From: Treponema sp.
GTDB lineage: Bacteria > Spirochaetota > Spirochaetia > Treponematales > Treponemataceae
DNA: 64,000 nucleotides
Direction of reading: 5' to 3'
NCBI GenBank assembly: GCA_016288205.1
Contig: JAEEYO010000072.1
Coordinates: forward strand, 1-64,000
The number at the start of each line of letters is the position of its first letter. Position 1 is the first letter of the stretch. The notes below the pieces were generated by a model that was not told where the DNA came from, ran no database searches, and worked only from the letters and a program-made list of their open reading frames with translations. The translations under genes and the position numbers were made by a program. Shown here piece after piece: positions 17,170 through 25,958 of this stretch.

Positions 17170-18464
17170 CAGAAAAGATCCTCCGGAGCAATCTTGTCAA
17201 CGGCGGCTGATTTTGCGAGCGACGAAGCTTTGGCCGATGTCTTTGCAGCAGGGGCCTTTTTCGCACTTTCCGCAGCCGGAGCGGCACTTGCAGGACTTGG
17301 AGCAGGAGCCACATTCACGGATGAGTCTGACTCAGCGGACGCAGGCACTCCAACACCCTTTGCCCTCATCTGTTTTTCGTACTCACGGATCTGATCCTCG
17401 GTAACTACCTCACCTTCCTTTGTCCTGAGCACCTGACCCGGGAAAATCTTCTCGCGCAAAAGATGCTCAAGCTCAATGCGGTAGTCGGGATTGTTCTCAA
17501 TGAATGCGACGGCATTTTCCTTGCCCTGACCGATTTTTTCCTCGCCACGGTTGTACCATGCGCCCTTCTTTTCGATGATGCCATGCTTTACGGCTGAATC
17601 CAGGATGGAGGCTGATGCGGAGACACCCTTTCCGAAATAGATGTCCAGCTCAACCTTGCGGAATGGCGGCGCGACCTTGTTCTTTACAATCTTCACGCGG
17701 ACCCTGTTTCCAAGAGCCTCCTCGTCACCCTTTCCGTCAATGGTCTCAATGCGGCGGATCTCAAGGCGGATTGAAGAGTAGAACTTAAGGGCGTTTCCAC
17801 CGGTCGTAGTCTCGGGATTTCCGAACATCACGCCGATTTTCATGCGGATCTGGTTGATGAACACAATGGTACACTTGCTCTTTCCCACGATCGCGGTAAG
17901 CTTTCTGAGTGCCTGGCTCATAAGACGCGCCTGAACGCCCATCATGGAGTCGCCCATCTCACCGTCAATTTCCTTCTGTGGAACCAAAGCCGCAACCGAG
18001 TCAATTACGATGATGTCCACGGCACCTGAGCGAACCAGATTCTCACAGATTCCAAGGGCCTGCTCACCTGCGTCGGGCTGTGACACCCACAATTCGTCAA
18101 TGTTCACTCCCAGATTTTTCGCATACACAGGGTCAAGGGCATGCTCAGCGTCAATAAAGGCCGCGATTCCACCGAGTTTCTGAGCCTCCGCAACCGCATG
18201 AAGCGCAAGGGTCGTCTTACCGGAGCTTTCGGGACCATACATCTCAATGATTCTTCCGCGCGGATATCCACCCACGCCAAGAGCCTCGTCAAGGAGGACT
18301 GAGCCGGACGGAATTACGTCAACCTCGGTCGCATCCGCTTTCGTGCCAAGTTTCATCAGCGAGCCGGAACCGAAATTTTTTTCAATCTGAAGACGAGCGG
18401 CCTCCAGTGCCTTCATTTTTTCCGACATATCCGCCGGCATTTTTTCTTCTGTAGTCTTTGCCAT
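17169..18464 (-). CDS. recA: Recombinase RecA
   Basis: 431 residues; the core is standard, with Walker A GPESSGKT (77-84), IDAEHALDP, the [13 protein letters not shown]-like stretch, [10 protein letters not shown] and the L2 region GNALKFYSS. It drives strand exchange, and in organisms with LexA triggers its self-cleavage. The tail beyond about residue 345 is extended and Ala/Ser/Lys/Pro-rich ([18 protein letters not shown]), roughly 80 residues longer than E. coli RecA, and ends in an acidic PEDLF. The upstream region has a poor -35 and a palindrome at the candidate -10. Confidence 0.97.
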   Translation of the reverse strand: MAKTTEEKMPADMSEKMKALEAARLQIEKNFGSGSLMKLGTKADATEVDVIPSGSVLLDEALGVGGYPRGRIIEMYGPESSGKTTLALHAVAEAQKLGGIAAFIDAEHALDPVYAKNLGVNIDELWVSQPDAGEQALGICENLVRSGAVDIIVIDSVAALVPQKEIDGEMGDSMMGVQARLMSQALRKLTAIVGKSKCTIVFINQIRMKIGVMFGNPETTTGGNALKFYSSIRLEIRRIETIDGKGDEEALGNRVRVKIVKNKVAPPFRKVELDIYFGKGVSASASILDSAVKHGIIEKKGAWYNRGEEKIGQGKENAVAFIENNPDYRIELEHLLREKIFPGQVLRTKEGEVVTEDQIREYEKQMRAKGVGVPASAESDSSVNVAPAPSPASAAPAAESAKKAPAAKTSAKASSLAKSAAVDKIAPEDLF

Positions 18465-18532
18465 AAAAGGTCTCCCAAGAAAAATTCAGGATTTGAAATC
18501 ACGTCCCCGGAAAGGAGCCGCGTTTTAATCCC

Positions 18533-18542
18533 TACTATAGTA
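18533..18542 (-). promoter_or_regulatory. Candidate recA operator/-10 palindrome
   Basis: TACTATAGTA is a perfect 10-bp palindrome containing TATAGT, a plausible -10, about 70 nt upstream of the recA ATG. No good -35 sits 17 nt away. A regulator binding here would control recA; this is inference. Confidence 0.3.
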
Positions 18543-18671
18543 ATAGCCCCAGAATTTCATTTTTGGACACTAAATCAGCAATTTTTTTCGTGTTTTTTTA
18601 GAATTCCGCCGCTTTTTGCCATTCTATCAAATTTCAGTCGGATTTTAAAGGGGGAAAATGGATAAATAAGC

Positions 18672-18703
18672 AAAAAAAACGGACCTCCAAAAATGGAAGC
18701 CCG
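18672..18703 (-). terminator. Intrinsic terminator after rpsD
   Basis: Minus strand: ACGGGCTTCC-ATTTTT-GGAGGTCCGT stem-loop with a run of eight Ts, starting about 20 nt after the rpsD stop. It separates rpmE-rpsD from recA. The rest of 18465-18670 shows only the recA upstream region. Confidence 0.75.
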
Positions 18704-18724
18704 TCTCTTTTGAGTTCCGGCAGA

Positions 18725-19318
18725 TTACTTTGAGTAGTATTCAACGACCATCTGCTCGTTGATGATTACCGGAATCTTTTCACGCTGCGGGAAGCTTACA
18801 AGCTTTCCTGTGAAGTTGTCATCGTCGCGCTCGAGGTAATCCAGGGGTGCTCCGTTGGCGTTGAAGTAGCACTTCTTGAACTGCTCGTTCTTGCGTGACT
18901 TTTCAGCCAAAGAAATTGTTGAACCGACCTTCACGTTGAATGAAGGGATGTTCACGCACTTTCCGTCCACGAGGATGTGCTTGTGTGAAACCATCTGGCG
19001 GGCCATGCGGATTGAATTTGCGAATCCGAGGCGGTAAACCAGATTGTCAAGGCGGCACTCCAGGATTCCGAGCAATGCTGCACCGGTCTTTCCCTCAGCC
19101 TTTGAAGCCATTTCGAAATAGCGAACCAGCTGTCTCTCCAGGATTCCGTAATATGCCTTTACCTTCTGCTTCTCAATCAACTGCAGACCGTACTCAGAAG
19201 TCTTCTTTGTCTTCTTGAAAGCAGGGTCATTAGCTCTGTTCATTGCCTTGGGATGTCCGCAAACGTTAACACCCAGTCTTCTACATTCCTTAAAACGAGG
19301 TCCTCTTCTTGTAGCCAT
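18725..19318 (-). CDS. rpsD: 30S ribosomal protein S4
   Basis: 197 residues. S4 is a primary 16S rRNA binding protein that nucleates the 30S body. The central S4 RNA-binding domain is clear (RLDNLVYRLGFANSIRMARQ, then VSHKHILVDGKCVNIPSF). The N-terminus (RRGPRFKECRRLGVNVCG) keeps only two cysteines of the zinc-type motif, so zinc binding is doubtful. It lies outside the large ribosomal clusters, 76 nt after rpmE. A TAAGGAG lies about 7 nt before the ATG. Confidence 0.96.
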   Translation of the reverse strand: MATRRGPRFKECRRLGVNVCGHPKAMNRANDPAFKKTKKTSEYGLQLIEKQKVKAYYGILERQLVRYFEMASKAEGKTGAALLGILECRLDNLVYRLGFANSIRMARQMVSHKHILVDGKCVNIPSFNVKVGSTISLAEKSRKNEQFKKCYFNANGAPLDYLERDDDNFTGKLVSFPQREKIPVIINEQMVVEYYSK

Positions 19319-19394
19319 TTTAATGCTCCTTAAATCTCTTAATTCAGCCTTTACTTGCCGCGGTTAGGGCTTTTTAAGCGACGGTCTCTAAAAC

Positions 19395-19613
19395 CTACTC
19401 TGATTTCTTCTCCGCGTTCATGCCGTAGCGCTTGTTGAAGCGATCGATACGACCGGCGGTGTCAACCAGTTTCTGCTTTCCCGTGAAGAACGGATGGCAG
19501 GCGGAACAAATTTCAACATGGATGTCTTCCACTGTTGAGCTTGTCTCAATGACGTTACCACATACGCAGGTAATCTTCGTCAACTTGTAGTTTGGGTGGA
19601 TTCCCTTTTTCAT
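19395..19613 (-). CDS. rpmE: 50S ribosomal protein L31 (zinc form)
   Basis: 72 residues. The C+ type is shown by the cysteines in TCVCGN and CSACHPFF, which bind one zinc. L31 bridges the central protuberance to the 30S head. The chain ends DRFNKRYGM plus a short tail. It follows rho, a common pairing, but here a 263-bp repeat element and a separate promoter lie between them. Confidence 0.95.
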   Translation of the reverse strand: MKKGIHPNYKLTKITCVCGNVIETSSTVEDIHVEICSACHPFFTGKQKLVDTAGRIDRFNKRYGMNAEKKSE

Positions 19614-19735
19614 TGTTTTCTCCTGTTCTTGCCCGATACTGAAGAAAGCCCGGTCAGCCCTACCTTGCCCCGAAACAGGGCTTGTATCATTCCCTCACCG
19701 TTAACAGTCAAATCAGCACCACAAGATAATATGGT
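19614..19735 (-). ncRNA. Candidate structured 5' leader of rpmE
   Basis: About 120 nt of untranslated RNA between the predicted start site and the rpmE ATG. It contains a GCCC/GGGC hairpin around UGUUUCG, an outer CUUGU/ACAAG pairing, and a CCUGUU stretch complementary to AACAGG that includes part of the Shine-Dalgarno. L31 leaders that autoregulate are known in other phyla; a spirochete version would be new to me. Structure is by eye only. Confidence 0.35.
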
Positions 19736-19741
19736 AGCAAA

Positions 19742-19770
19742 ATGATATATAAAAAATGAAAAAAAGTCAA
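19742..19770 (-). promoter_or_regulatory. Promoter of rpmE-rpsD
   Basis: Minus strand: -35 TTGACT (19770-19765), 17-nt spacer, -10 TATCAT (19747-19742). Confidence 0.55.
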
Positions 19771-19800
19771 GATATCAAACGAGAAATTATTTATAAGATA

Positions 19801-20063
19801 TGAAAAAGGTTCAATCCCTTAAAAAATTCTGCAAGGCATTTCCGTGAGGAACAAAGCAAGCGATCGCTTGCTAAGGAGTTTTGATTTGCTCACAAGGTTC
19901 GCATTTTTCTTTTGAAAAAACATCAAAACTCCCAACCCTTTAGGTCAATAAGCGCGGTAATAGGTATCTAAGTCGCTGTCGCTCCTACCGCGCAAATGTG
20001 TTTTTGTCGGGAACCCTCGCTCCATTGCCTTGCAGAATCGCTTTATAACAGGAACCTTTTTCA
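19801..20063. repeat. 263-bp nested inverted-repeat element
   Basis: Terminal 12-bp perfect inverted repeats (TGAAAAAGGTTC 19801-19812 and its complement 20052-20063) are followed inward, after 15 and 14 nt, by a second perfect 12-bp pair (TTCTGCAAGGCA 19828-19839 and 20026-20037). Inside are three more hairpins: the palindrome GCAAGCGATCGCTTGC (19856-19871), GGAGTTTTGAT/ATCAAAACTCC (19875-19885 with 19922-19932), and GCGCGGTA/TACCGCGC (19952-19959 with 19986-19993). It occupies most of the rho-rpmE gap. There is no transposase. It looks like a MITE-type element or a large structured RNA. A 26-codon frame lies inside on the minus strand (19945-20025). Confidence 0.65.
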
Positions 20064-20153
20064 AGTCCCATGATTTAAATAGTTTCAATATTCAATTTAA
20101 TTCAATTTATATATACAAACATTCATTATATAGAAATTGAAAAAATATATCTT

Positions 20154-21923
20154 TTAATCAATAGCAGCAGAGCCTGTATTCATGGAAAGAAGGAAGGCGT
20201 CGTTGTCCTTGGTCTTCCGCATCTTGTCCATAATCAGCTCCAGGATGTCCGCGTCTTCCATTGGGTTCAGGACCTTGCGCAGAATCCAGATCTTCTGGAG
20301 CTCGTTTTCGGTAAGAAGAAGCTCTTCCTTGCGGGTTCCAGATTTCTTGATGTTGATTGCGGGGAAAAGTCTCCTTTCGGCAAGCTTTCTGTCCAAATCA
20401 ATCTCGCTGTTGCCGGTTCCCTTGAATTCCTCGAAGATAACCTCGTCCATGCGGCTTCCGGTCTCAATCAATGAAGTGCTGATGATTGTGAGGGATCCTC
20501 CCTCCTCCACGTTGCGTGCAGCACCGAAGAATCTTTTCGGCTTATGGAGCGCGTTGGAGTCCACACCACCACTCAGGACTTTTCCCGATGTGGGAACCGT
20601 CTGGTTGTATGCGCGTGCAAGACGTGTGATTGAGTCAAGGAAGATTACGACATCCTTTTTGTGCTCGACAAGACGCTTTGCCTTTTCAAGAACCATCTCC
20701 GCAACCTGAACATGGCGCGTTGCCTGCTCGTCGAATGTGGAAGAGATGACCTCGGCCTTGATGCTCCTCTCCATCTCGGTAACTTCCTCAGGACGCTCGT
20801 CAATCAGGAGGACTATAAGGTAGACTTCGGGATTGTTCGCGGTGATGGCATTCGCAATCTTCTGCATGAGGATTGTCTTACCTGCTTTCGGGGGAGCCAC
20901 AATCAAAAGACGCTGGCCTTTACCGATCGGAGCGAAAAGATCCACGATTCGTGTGGAAAGCTCAGTGCTTACGGTCTCAAGACGCAACTTTTCATTCGGA
21001 TAAAGCGGCGTAAGATTTTCAAACGGTATTCGTGTCTGTGCCACATGGGGCGGATCGTAGTTGACCGACTCAATTCTCAAGAGAGCAAAGAATCTCTCGC
21101 CTTCCTTGGGGCTTCTGGTCTGTCCGTAGATTGTGTCGCCTGTCTTCAAGTTGAAAAGCCTGATCTGGCTCGGTGAGATGTAGATGTCATCCGGACCTGG
21201 AAGATAGGAGTTCTGCGGGCTGCGTAGGAATCCGTATCCGTCGGGAAGAATCTCCAGTGCGCCGCTTGCGAAGATGATTCCGCCATGCTCGGTGTGTGCC
21301 TTTAATATGGTAAAAATCAGATCCTGCTTTTTCATTGGGGCAAGGTCATCGGCACCAAGTCCGTACTGCGTGGCAAGTTCCCTGAGCTCGTGCATGCCCA
21401 TTTTTGTAAGGTCATTGATTAAAAGGCGTGGCTTTGACTCGTAATCCTCAGGATTTTCTATTCTCTGTGCGGCCTCAGCAGCCTCAAGACGTGCCTGTGC
21501 GTTGCGCTCGTAATTTCCGTTTCTGTAATTGTTGTTGTAGCGTCTTCCGTTGTTGCTTCTGTAGCCGTTATTGTACCCGCCGTTGTTGTAACGTCTGTAC
21601 TGGGTGTGTCCGCCGTAGGATTCCCTTTGATGATTTTCCGTGCGTGACTCCTGCTGTCCCTGGTCGGACTCTGATTGTGCCGGCGTCTCTTCCTTTTCTA
21701 CGGATGCCGCAGCGGGCGAACTTTCCTCGGCAGGTTTTTCCTCCGTCTGTGCAACGGCCTCTGTAGTCTCCACTACCTTTTTAACGATGCGTCTTCTCCG
21801 GGGCTTTACGGGCTTTTCCTCCGCACCTTCCGAGCTCTCAGCCTGATTTTCCGCCGTGGAAACTGAATCCACAGTAGAGGTCTCCGAATCCGCAGGTTTG
21901 TTCTCAGCGTTCTCATCAGCCAT
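20154..21923 (-). CDS. rho: Transcription termination factor Rho with RNG-rich insertion
   Basis: 589 residues from the ATG at 21923, preferred because GGAGGAGCAGGT precedes it; ATGs at 21968 and 21953 are alternatives. Rho is the hexameric RNA helicase that ends transcripts. The ATPase core has [15 protein letters not shown] (Walker A), [16 protein letters not shown] and [11 protein letters not shown]; the RNA-binding domain has [12 protein letters not shown]. The first ~165 residues are an extension: acidic/Ala-rich, then Arg/Asn/Gly/Tyr-rich ([20 protein letters not shown]), likely an extra RNA-binding, disordered segment as in actinobacterial and bacteroidete Rho. Confidence 0.94.
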   Translation of the reverse strand: MADENAENKPADSETSTVDSVSTAENQAESSEGAEEKPVKPRRRRIVKKVVETTEAVAQTEEKPAEESSPAAASVEKEETPAQSESDQGQQESRTENHQRESYGGHTQYRRYNNGGYNNGYRSNNGRRYNNNYRNGNYERNAQARLEAAEAAQRIENPEDYESKPRLLINDLTKMGMHELRELATQYGLGADDLAPMKKQDLIFTILKAHTEHGGIIFASGALEILPDGYGFLRSPQNSYLPGPDDIYISPSQIRLFNLKTGDTIYGQTRSPKEGERFFALLRIESVNYDPPHVAQTRIPFENLTPLYPNEKLRLETVSTELSTRIVDLFAPIGKGQRLLIVAPPKAGKTILMQKIANAITANNPEVYLIVLLIDERPEEVTEMERSIKAEVISSTFDEQATRHVQVAEMVLEKAKRLVEHKKDVVIFLDSITRLARAYNQTVPTSGKVLSGGVDSNALHKPKRFFGAARNVEEGGSLTIISTSLIETGSRMDEVIFEEFKGTGNSEIDLDRKLAERRLFPAINIKKSGTRKEELLLTENELQKIWILRKVLNPMEDADILELIMDKMRKTKDNDAFLLSMNTGSAAID

Positions 21924-22152
21924 ACCTGCTCCTCCTCTCTTTGTAAATGCCATCAGATTTTTCTCCATAAACTATTAGAGCATTTCTTGTATTTGAATAG
22001 AATTATTTGTTTCAAAAAAATGATTTCCCCACAAAAATTATCCAGCAAAACTTTAAGTTGTCCAAATTGATTGATTTTTATACCAGAAATAAAGAATAAA
22101 TTCCGCCCTACAGACGGACGGTCATATAAACGACCACTAATTATTATTTACA

Positions 22153-22181
22153 TTCTTTCACAACAAATACTTTTTGTCAAG
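22153..22181 (-). promoter_or_regulatory. Possible rho promoter with long leader
   Basis: Minus strand: -35 TTGACA (22181-22176), 17-nt spacer, weak -10 AAGAAT (22158-22153). It would give a 220-nt leader, a length compatible with Rho autoregulation. Between 21969 and 22237 I see no gene, only this and AT-rich sequence. Confidence 0.4.
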
Positions 22182-22237
22182 TGGAGGATAAAAAAAATAA
22201 GGAAATGAATTTTTTTTGAAAAAAGACGGCATTATAC

Positions 22238-22266
22238 TTGCGGCACGGATTATTAGATGATATAAT
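22238..22266 (+). promoter_or_regulatory. Promoter of lipoprotein copy 1
   Basis: -35 TTGCGG (22238-22243), 17-nt spacer, -10 TATAAT (22261-22266), 33 nt before the ATG; CGGAGG is the ribosome site. The -10 region onward is repeated before copy 2 (-10 at 23260-23265), where the -35 is replaced by TTCGCG with 18-nt spacing. Confidence 0.6.
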
Positions 22267-22299
22267 TATAATAGAATAAAAGTTTTTCGGAGGTTTGAA

Positions 22300-23121
22300 A
22301 TGAAACACACTCCCGCACGCATTTTTATGACCCTTTTGGCTTTCGGACTTGCATTTACCCACATGTCATGCTCAAGCAATCTTTCAGAGCTCACCGGATC
22401 AGTGTCACTTGAAATACCGCAGTCAATTGTCAGCCGCGCCAGCACTGAGAACACAGGTAGCTCGGAGCTTTACGTAGTCGCAATGGCAAAGGGCGACGAT
22501 TACACCGCAGCCCAGTACAAGACGATCAGGGAAGGAAGCCTCAGCTCGGATGACAGGTTCATGAAGCTGCTCGACATTCCGACGGATAAGAACATACGCA
22601 TAGACATGGCCGTCATTGACAACCAGGGCGTAAGGAAATATTACGGAAGCACCGGAACATTCTATGTGCAGCACGGCATAAACGTACAGAACATAAGACT
22701 TACGAGAATTAATGAGGGGCCGGGAGCAGCTTTAAATTATGAAAGCAAATCTGGTTTCGTCACATACAACGGCTATCCTACTGTCATAGATGACGCAAAC
22801 GGAGGTGGCTCCATCTATTTTTTTTCTGATGGCTGGTACACAATTCAAAACAGTGCCAGTTTAACACTCTCAGCAGGAACGTGGGAAGGTTCCACAAGTG
22901 GTATTGTCCATCTAACAGAGAATATATACAAAGAGATTAATCCTGAAATTAAAACAAATATTTTTAATTCGGACGACCAATATGTCAATCCATTCCCCAA
23001 TATCATCATAACAAAAGAGCCAAAGAAATACGACATCAATTTTTTCTACGATGGCGCAACTATGTTTTTTTCCTTCACATTGAGAAATGGTCTCCAAATA
23101 CAACTTAATTTAGGAACTTAA
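22300..23121 (+). CDS. Lipoprotein, tandem paralogue 1
   Basis: 273 residues. Lipoprotein signal with a variant lipobox (FGLAFTHMSC, Cys24). Residues about 25-135 are nearly identical to the paralogue at 23300 (ITRINs apart) and include ELYVVAMAKGDDY and STGTFYVQHGIN. The C-terminal half diverges but keeps LSAGTWE, LTE-IY-E and a KEP-KY motif, so the fold is probably conserved. Possibly a surface or periplasmic binding protein; function unknown. It lies two genes upstream of an ABC-type binding protein. Confidence 0.75.
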   Translation: MKHTPARIFMTLLAFGLAFTHMSCSSNLSELTGSVSLEIPQSIVSRASTENTGSSELYVVAMAKGDDYTAAQYKTIREGSLSSDDRFMKLLDIPTDKNIRIDMAVIDNQGVRKYYGSTGTFYVQHGINVQNIRLTRINEGPGAALNYESKSGFVTYNGYPTVIDDANGGGSIYFFSDGWYTIQNSASLTLSAGTWEGSTSGIVHLTENIYKEINPEIKTNIFNSDDQYVNPFPNIIITKEPKKYDINFFYDGATMFFSFTLRNGLQIQLNLGT

Positions 23122-23299
23122 ATTTTCTCACCCCAAACAGCAGCCTTGCACAAAGCATTGTTTTGGATTATGATTCAAATAGCCTCTGAAAATTGAAGTT
23201 TTTGGAGGCTCGTTTCAAAAACTGTCGCGGAGGTATTCGCGATGGGATTTATAAGATGATATAATTATAATAGAATAAAAGTTTTTTCGGAGGTTTGAA

Positions 23300-24124
23300 A
23301 TGAAACACACGCCCGCACGCATTTTTATGGGTCTTTTGGCTTTCGGACTTGCATTTACCCACATGTCATGCTCAAGCAATCTTTCAGAGCTCACCGGCTC
23401 CGTGTCACTTGAAATACCGCAGTCAATTATCAGCCGAGTCGGATTGGAGACCACTGCCGAAGGTGGCTCAGATCTTTATGTAGTCGCAATGGCAAAGGGA
23501 GATGATTACGCCGCGGCACAGTACAAGACAATCAGGGAAGGAAGCGTCAACTCGGATGACAGGTTCATGAAACTGATTGACATTCCGGCGGAGAAGAACA
23601 TACGCATAGTAATGAGCGTCATTAACAGCCAGGGAGAAATAAAGTACTACGGAAGCACCGAGACATTCTATGTGCAGCACGGCATAAACATACAGAACAT
23701 AAGGCTTGCGAGAATTAATAATGATGATGTAACGATTTGCGAACAGAAAAATGGCGATGGAACAGTTCGAGGGGTAAGTGCAGGAAATGACGTGAACTCG
23801 CAGTTCCAAATTTATTTCTACAACGACGGCCGTTATGAAATTCTGAGCAGTTCAAATTTGATAATGTCTGCTGGAACATGGGAAAGAGCCTCTTACAGCA
23901 TTTTGCAACTGACAGAATTTGTATACAGGGAGTTTGATCCTCAAGTAAAATTTAATGAAATAGATTATTTTAATTATGTAGATTACTATCCTAACGTCAC
24001 CATAGCAAAAGAACCAACACAATATAATTTTCAGATTGACCAGGATGATAATTATCCTGATTCGAATTATGATTTTACTATAAAAAGCGGACTTAAGATA
24101 AGTAACATATTCATAGGTCACTGA
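23300..24124 (+). CDS. Lipoprotein, tandem paralogue 2
   Basis: 274 residues, the duplicate of the gene at 22300. Same lipobox (THMSC), near-identical N-terminal half, divergent C-terminal half that still shows MSAGTWE, LTEFVYREFDP and AKEPTQYNF at matching places. Substitutions cluster downstream of about residue 140, which suggests either selection for diversity or a conversion event that homogenised the 5' halves. It ends 120 nt before the solute-binding protein. Confidence 0.75.
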   Translation: MKHTPARIFMGLLAFGLAFTHMSCSSNLSELTGSVSLEIPQSIISRVGLETTAEGGSDLYVVAMAKGDDYAAAQYKTIREGSVNSDDRFMKLIDIPAEKNIRIVMSVINSQGEIKYYGSTETFYVQHGINIQNIRLARINNDDVTICEQKNGDGTVRGVSAGNDVNSQFQIYFYNDGRYEILSSSNLIMSAGTWERASYSILQLTEFVYREFDPQVKFNEIDYFNYVDYYPNVTIAKEPTQYNFQIDQDDNYPDSNYDFTIKSGLKISNIFIGH

Positions 24125-24244
24125 TCCCCATCCCCAAACAGCAGCCTTGCACAAAGCATTGTTTTGGATTATGATTCAAGTAGCCTCTGAAAATTGAAGT
24201 TTTTGGAGGCTCGTTTCAGAAAACTGACGCGGGAGGTATTCGCG

Positions 24245-25954
24245 ATGGAATTTAATGGAAGAAAAATGCTTCCGGGCGTAAAAAGGTTGGTTTTGGTTTT
24301 GTGCCTGCTCTGCGGAATCAGTTTGCACGCCGCCGCAAATGACGACATTCAGGTATTCGACGTGGATTTCGGAAATGAGAAGGTTTGTTTTCAGCTCCGG
24401 GATCTGGATGAGATAAAGCTCGCACTTTTTGCCGACACAGGCAGACTTGAAATTGATGCCGTGGTTTGCGCGCCGGATGAATACGGACAGCTGAAAAAAA
24501 TAGCCTATGAAAGCAAGGTGCTGGTTAAATCCGTAGAAAGCCACACTCAGTACGAGAGCAGCAAAATCTATCAGGAAATCGTAAATAAATTCAAGTCCTT
24601 CGCTCCCATTGTCAAAGAAGACTACATGGACTTTGAGGACTTCGGGTTCATCAAGATAAGTTTCTTCTTTACAAAATCCGTCTACGACAAACACAAGGAT
24701 GAGTTTGAGGAGGGCTTTGCAAACGGAGGTCTCAGCGGACTCGGACCAAAGGGCAGCCCAAAGAAACTTACGGTCTGGTCATTTACCGACGAGCTTGAGG
24801 ATTTAACGGAAAAATATTACAAGCCCGCCCATCCGAAAATGGAAATAGAATACAAGGGAATACCGACGGACCAGTTCCCGGACGCTCTTGAGTCGCAGCT
24901 GGTAAAAGACAGCGGTACACCCGACGTGTTCGCCCTGGAAACGGCTTTCGTGCGGAGGTTCGTTGAGTCAGGACTCCTGCTTCCCCTTGACGACATCTAC
25001 AAGGAAATCAAGGACAAGATGGATGACTACCCTATGCAGGTCGCCACATACAACGGACATGTGTACGCAATGTCATGGCAAACATATCCCGGAGCCATGT
25101 TCTACAGAAGGAGCCTTGCAAGGAAATATCTCGGAACGGACGATCCCAAGGAAGTGCAAAAATATTTCTGTGACCTAGACACATTCATAGACACAGCCCG
25201 AATAATAAGAAGAAAATCCTATGGAAGCTGCCGCATAACCGTCTCCCCCGAGGATCTGTTTTTGGCATACAAGGGAGCGAGAAAAAATCCGTGGATAGTG
25301 AACGACAAGCTCACCATAGACCCCGCGATGAGCTCATATATGGAAGCGTACAAAATCATGCGGGACGAAAATCTTACGGCGGGCGCATACCAGTGGTCGG
25401 AGGAATGGTTTCTGGGCATGAACGACAGGCTGTTTGACCCAATCGGCGACAATCCAATTGACATTTTCTGCTACATGCTTCCTCCATGGGGACTCGACTA
25501 CGTGCTCAAGCTCAACGGAACATACACGAGCGGAGACTGGGCAATGTGCGAAGGACCAAGCAGCTGGTACTGGGGCGGAACATGGATTGCCGCGAGCAAG
25601 AAGACCAAAAACGCAAAGCAGGCAAAAGAGATGATAAAGTATCTCGTGAGCGATGATGAATACCTCACGAAATACGCTAAGTCAACGGGAGACATTGTCG
25701 GAAACATCAATGTGCAGAAAAAGGTAAAGGACAGTTTCGCCGAGCCATATCTTTCGGGGCAGAATCCATACGAAAAGTTCGCCGCAATCTCAAAGAAGGT
25801 TAACGGCAGCCTGGATCAGTCAAGCGACCAGATGATTGAGTCAATCTTCCGCGAGGCCGTAATGGATTATGCGGATGGTGGAAAGAGCAAGAAAAAGGCA
25901 CTGAGGGATTTCGCGAAGCAGGTGGAAATGCAGCTTGGAATCAGGAGCAACTAA
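24245..25954 (+). CDS. Extracellular solute-binding protein with N-terminal extra domain
   Basis: 569 residues from the ATG at 24245 (GGGAGG upstream; the longer frame from 24194 lacks a site). A signal peptide (LVLVLCLLCGISLHAAA) is followed by ~135 residues of unrecognised domain and then a family 1-like sugar-binding protein (about 170-569: LTVWSFTDELEDLTEKYY, YNGHVYAMSWQTYPGAMFYRR, WAMCEGPSSWYWGGTWIAASK). Such proteins deliver sugars to ABC permeases, but no permease or ATPase is adjacent. The extra domain may sense or dock to a partner. It directly follows the duplicated lipoproteins. Confidence 0.82.
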   Translation: MEFNGRKMLPGVKRLVLVLCLLCGISLHAAANDDIQVFDVDFGNEKVCFQLRDLDEIKLALFADTGRLEIDAVVCAPDEYGQLKKIAYESKVLVKSVESHTQYESSKIYQEIVNKFKSFAPIVKEDYMDFEDFGFIKISFFFTKSVYDKHKDEFEEGFANGGLSGLGPKGSPKKLTVWSFTDELEDLTEKYYKPAHPKMEIEYKGIPTDQFPDALESQLVKDSGTPDVFALETAFVRRFVESGLLLPLDDIYKEIKDKMDDYPMQVATYNGHVYAMSWQTYPGAMFYRRSLARKYLGTDDPKEVQKYFCDLDTFIDTARIIRRKSYGSCRITVSPEDLFLAYKGARKNPWIVNDKLTIDPAMSSYMEAYKIMRDENLTAGAYQWSEEWFLGMNDRLFDPIGDNPIDIFCYMLPPWGLDYVLKLNGTYTSGDWAMCEGPSSWYWGGTWIAASKKTKNAKQAKEMIKYLVSDDEYLTKYAKSTGDIVGNINVQKKVKDSFAEPYLSGQNPYEKFAAISKKVNGSLDQSSDQMIESIFREAVMDYADGGKSKKKALRDFAKQVEMQLGIRSN

Positions 25955-25958
25955 GAAA

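Larger units (their letters stand above)
22254..24262 (+). repeat. Tandem 1-kb duplication of a lipoprotein gene unit
   Basis: Two units of about 1000 bp lie head to tail (about 22254-23252 and 23253-24262). Each has the -10 region, ribosome site, a lipoprotein gene, and a 3' tail that includes a hairpin (23181-23210 and 24182-24211) and the ribosome site plus start codon of the following solute-binding-protein gene. In unit 1 that start codon (23241-23243) is a relic leading nowhere. 5' halves and tails are nearly identical while the gene 3' halves differ strongly. Confidence 0.85.
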
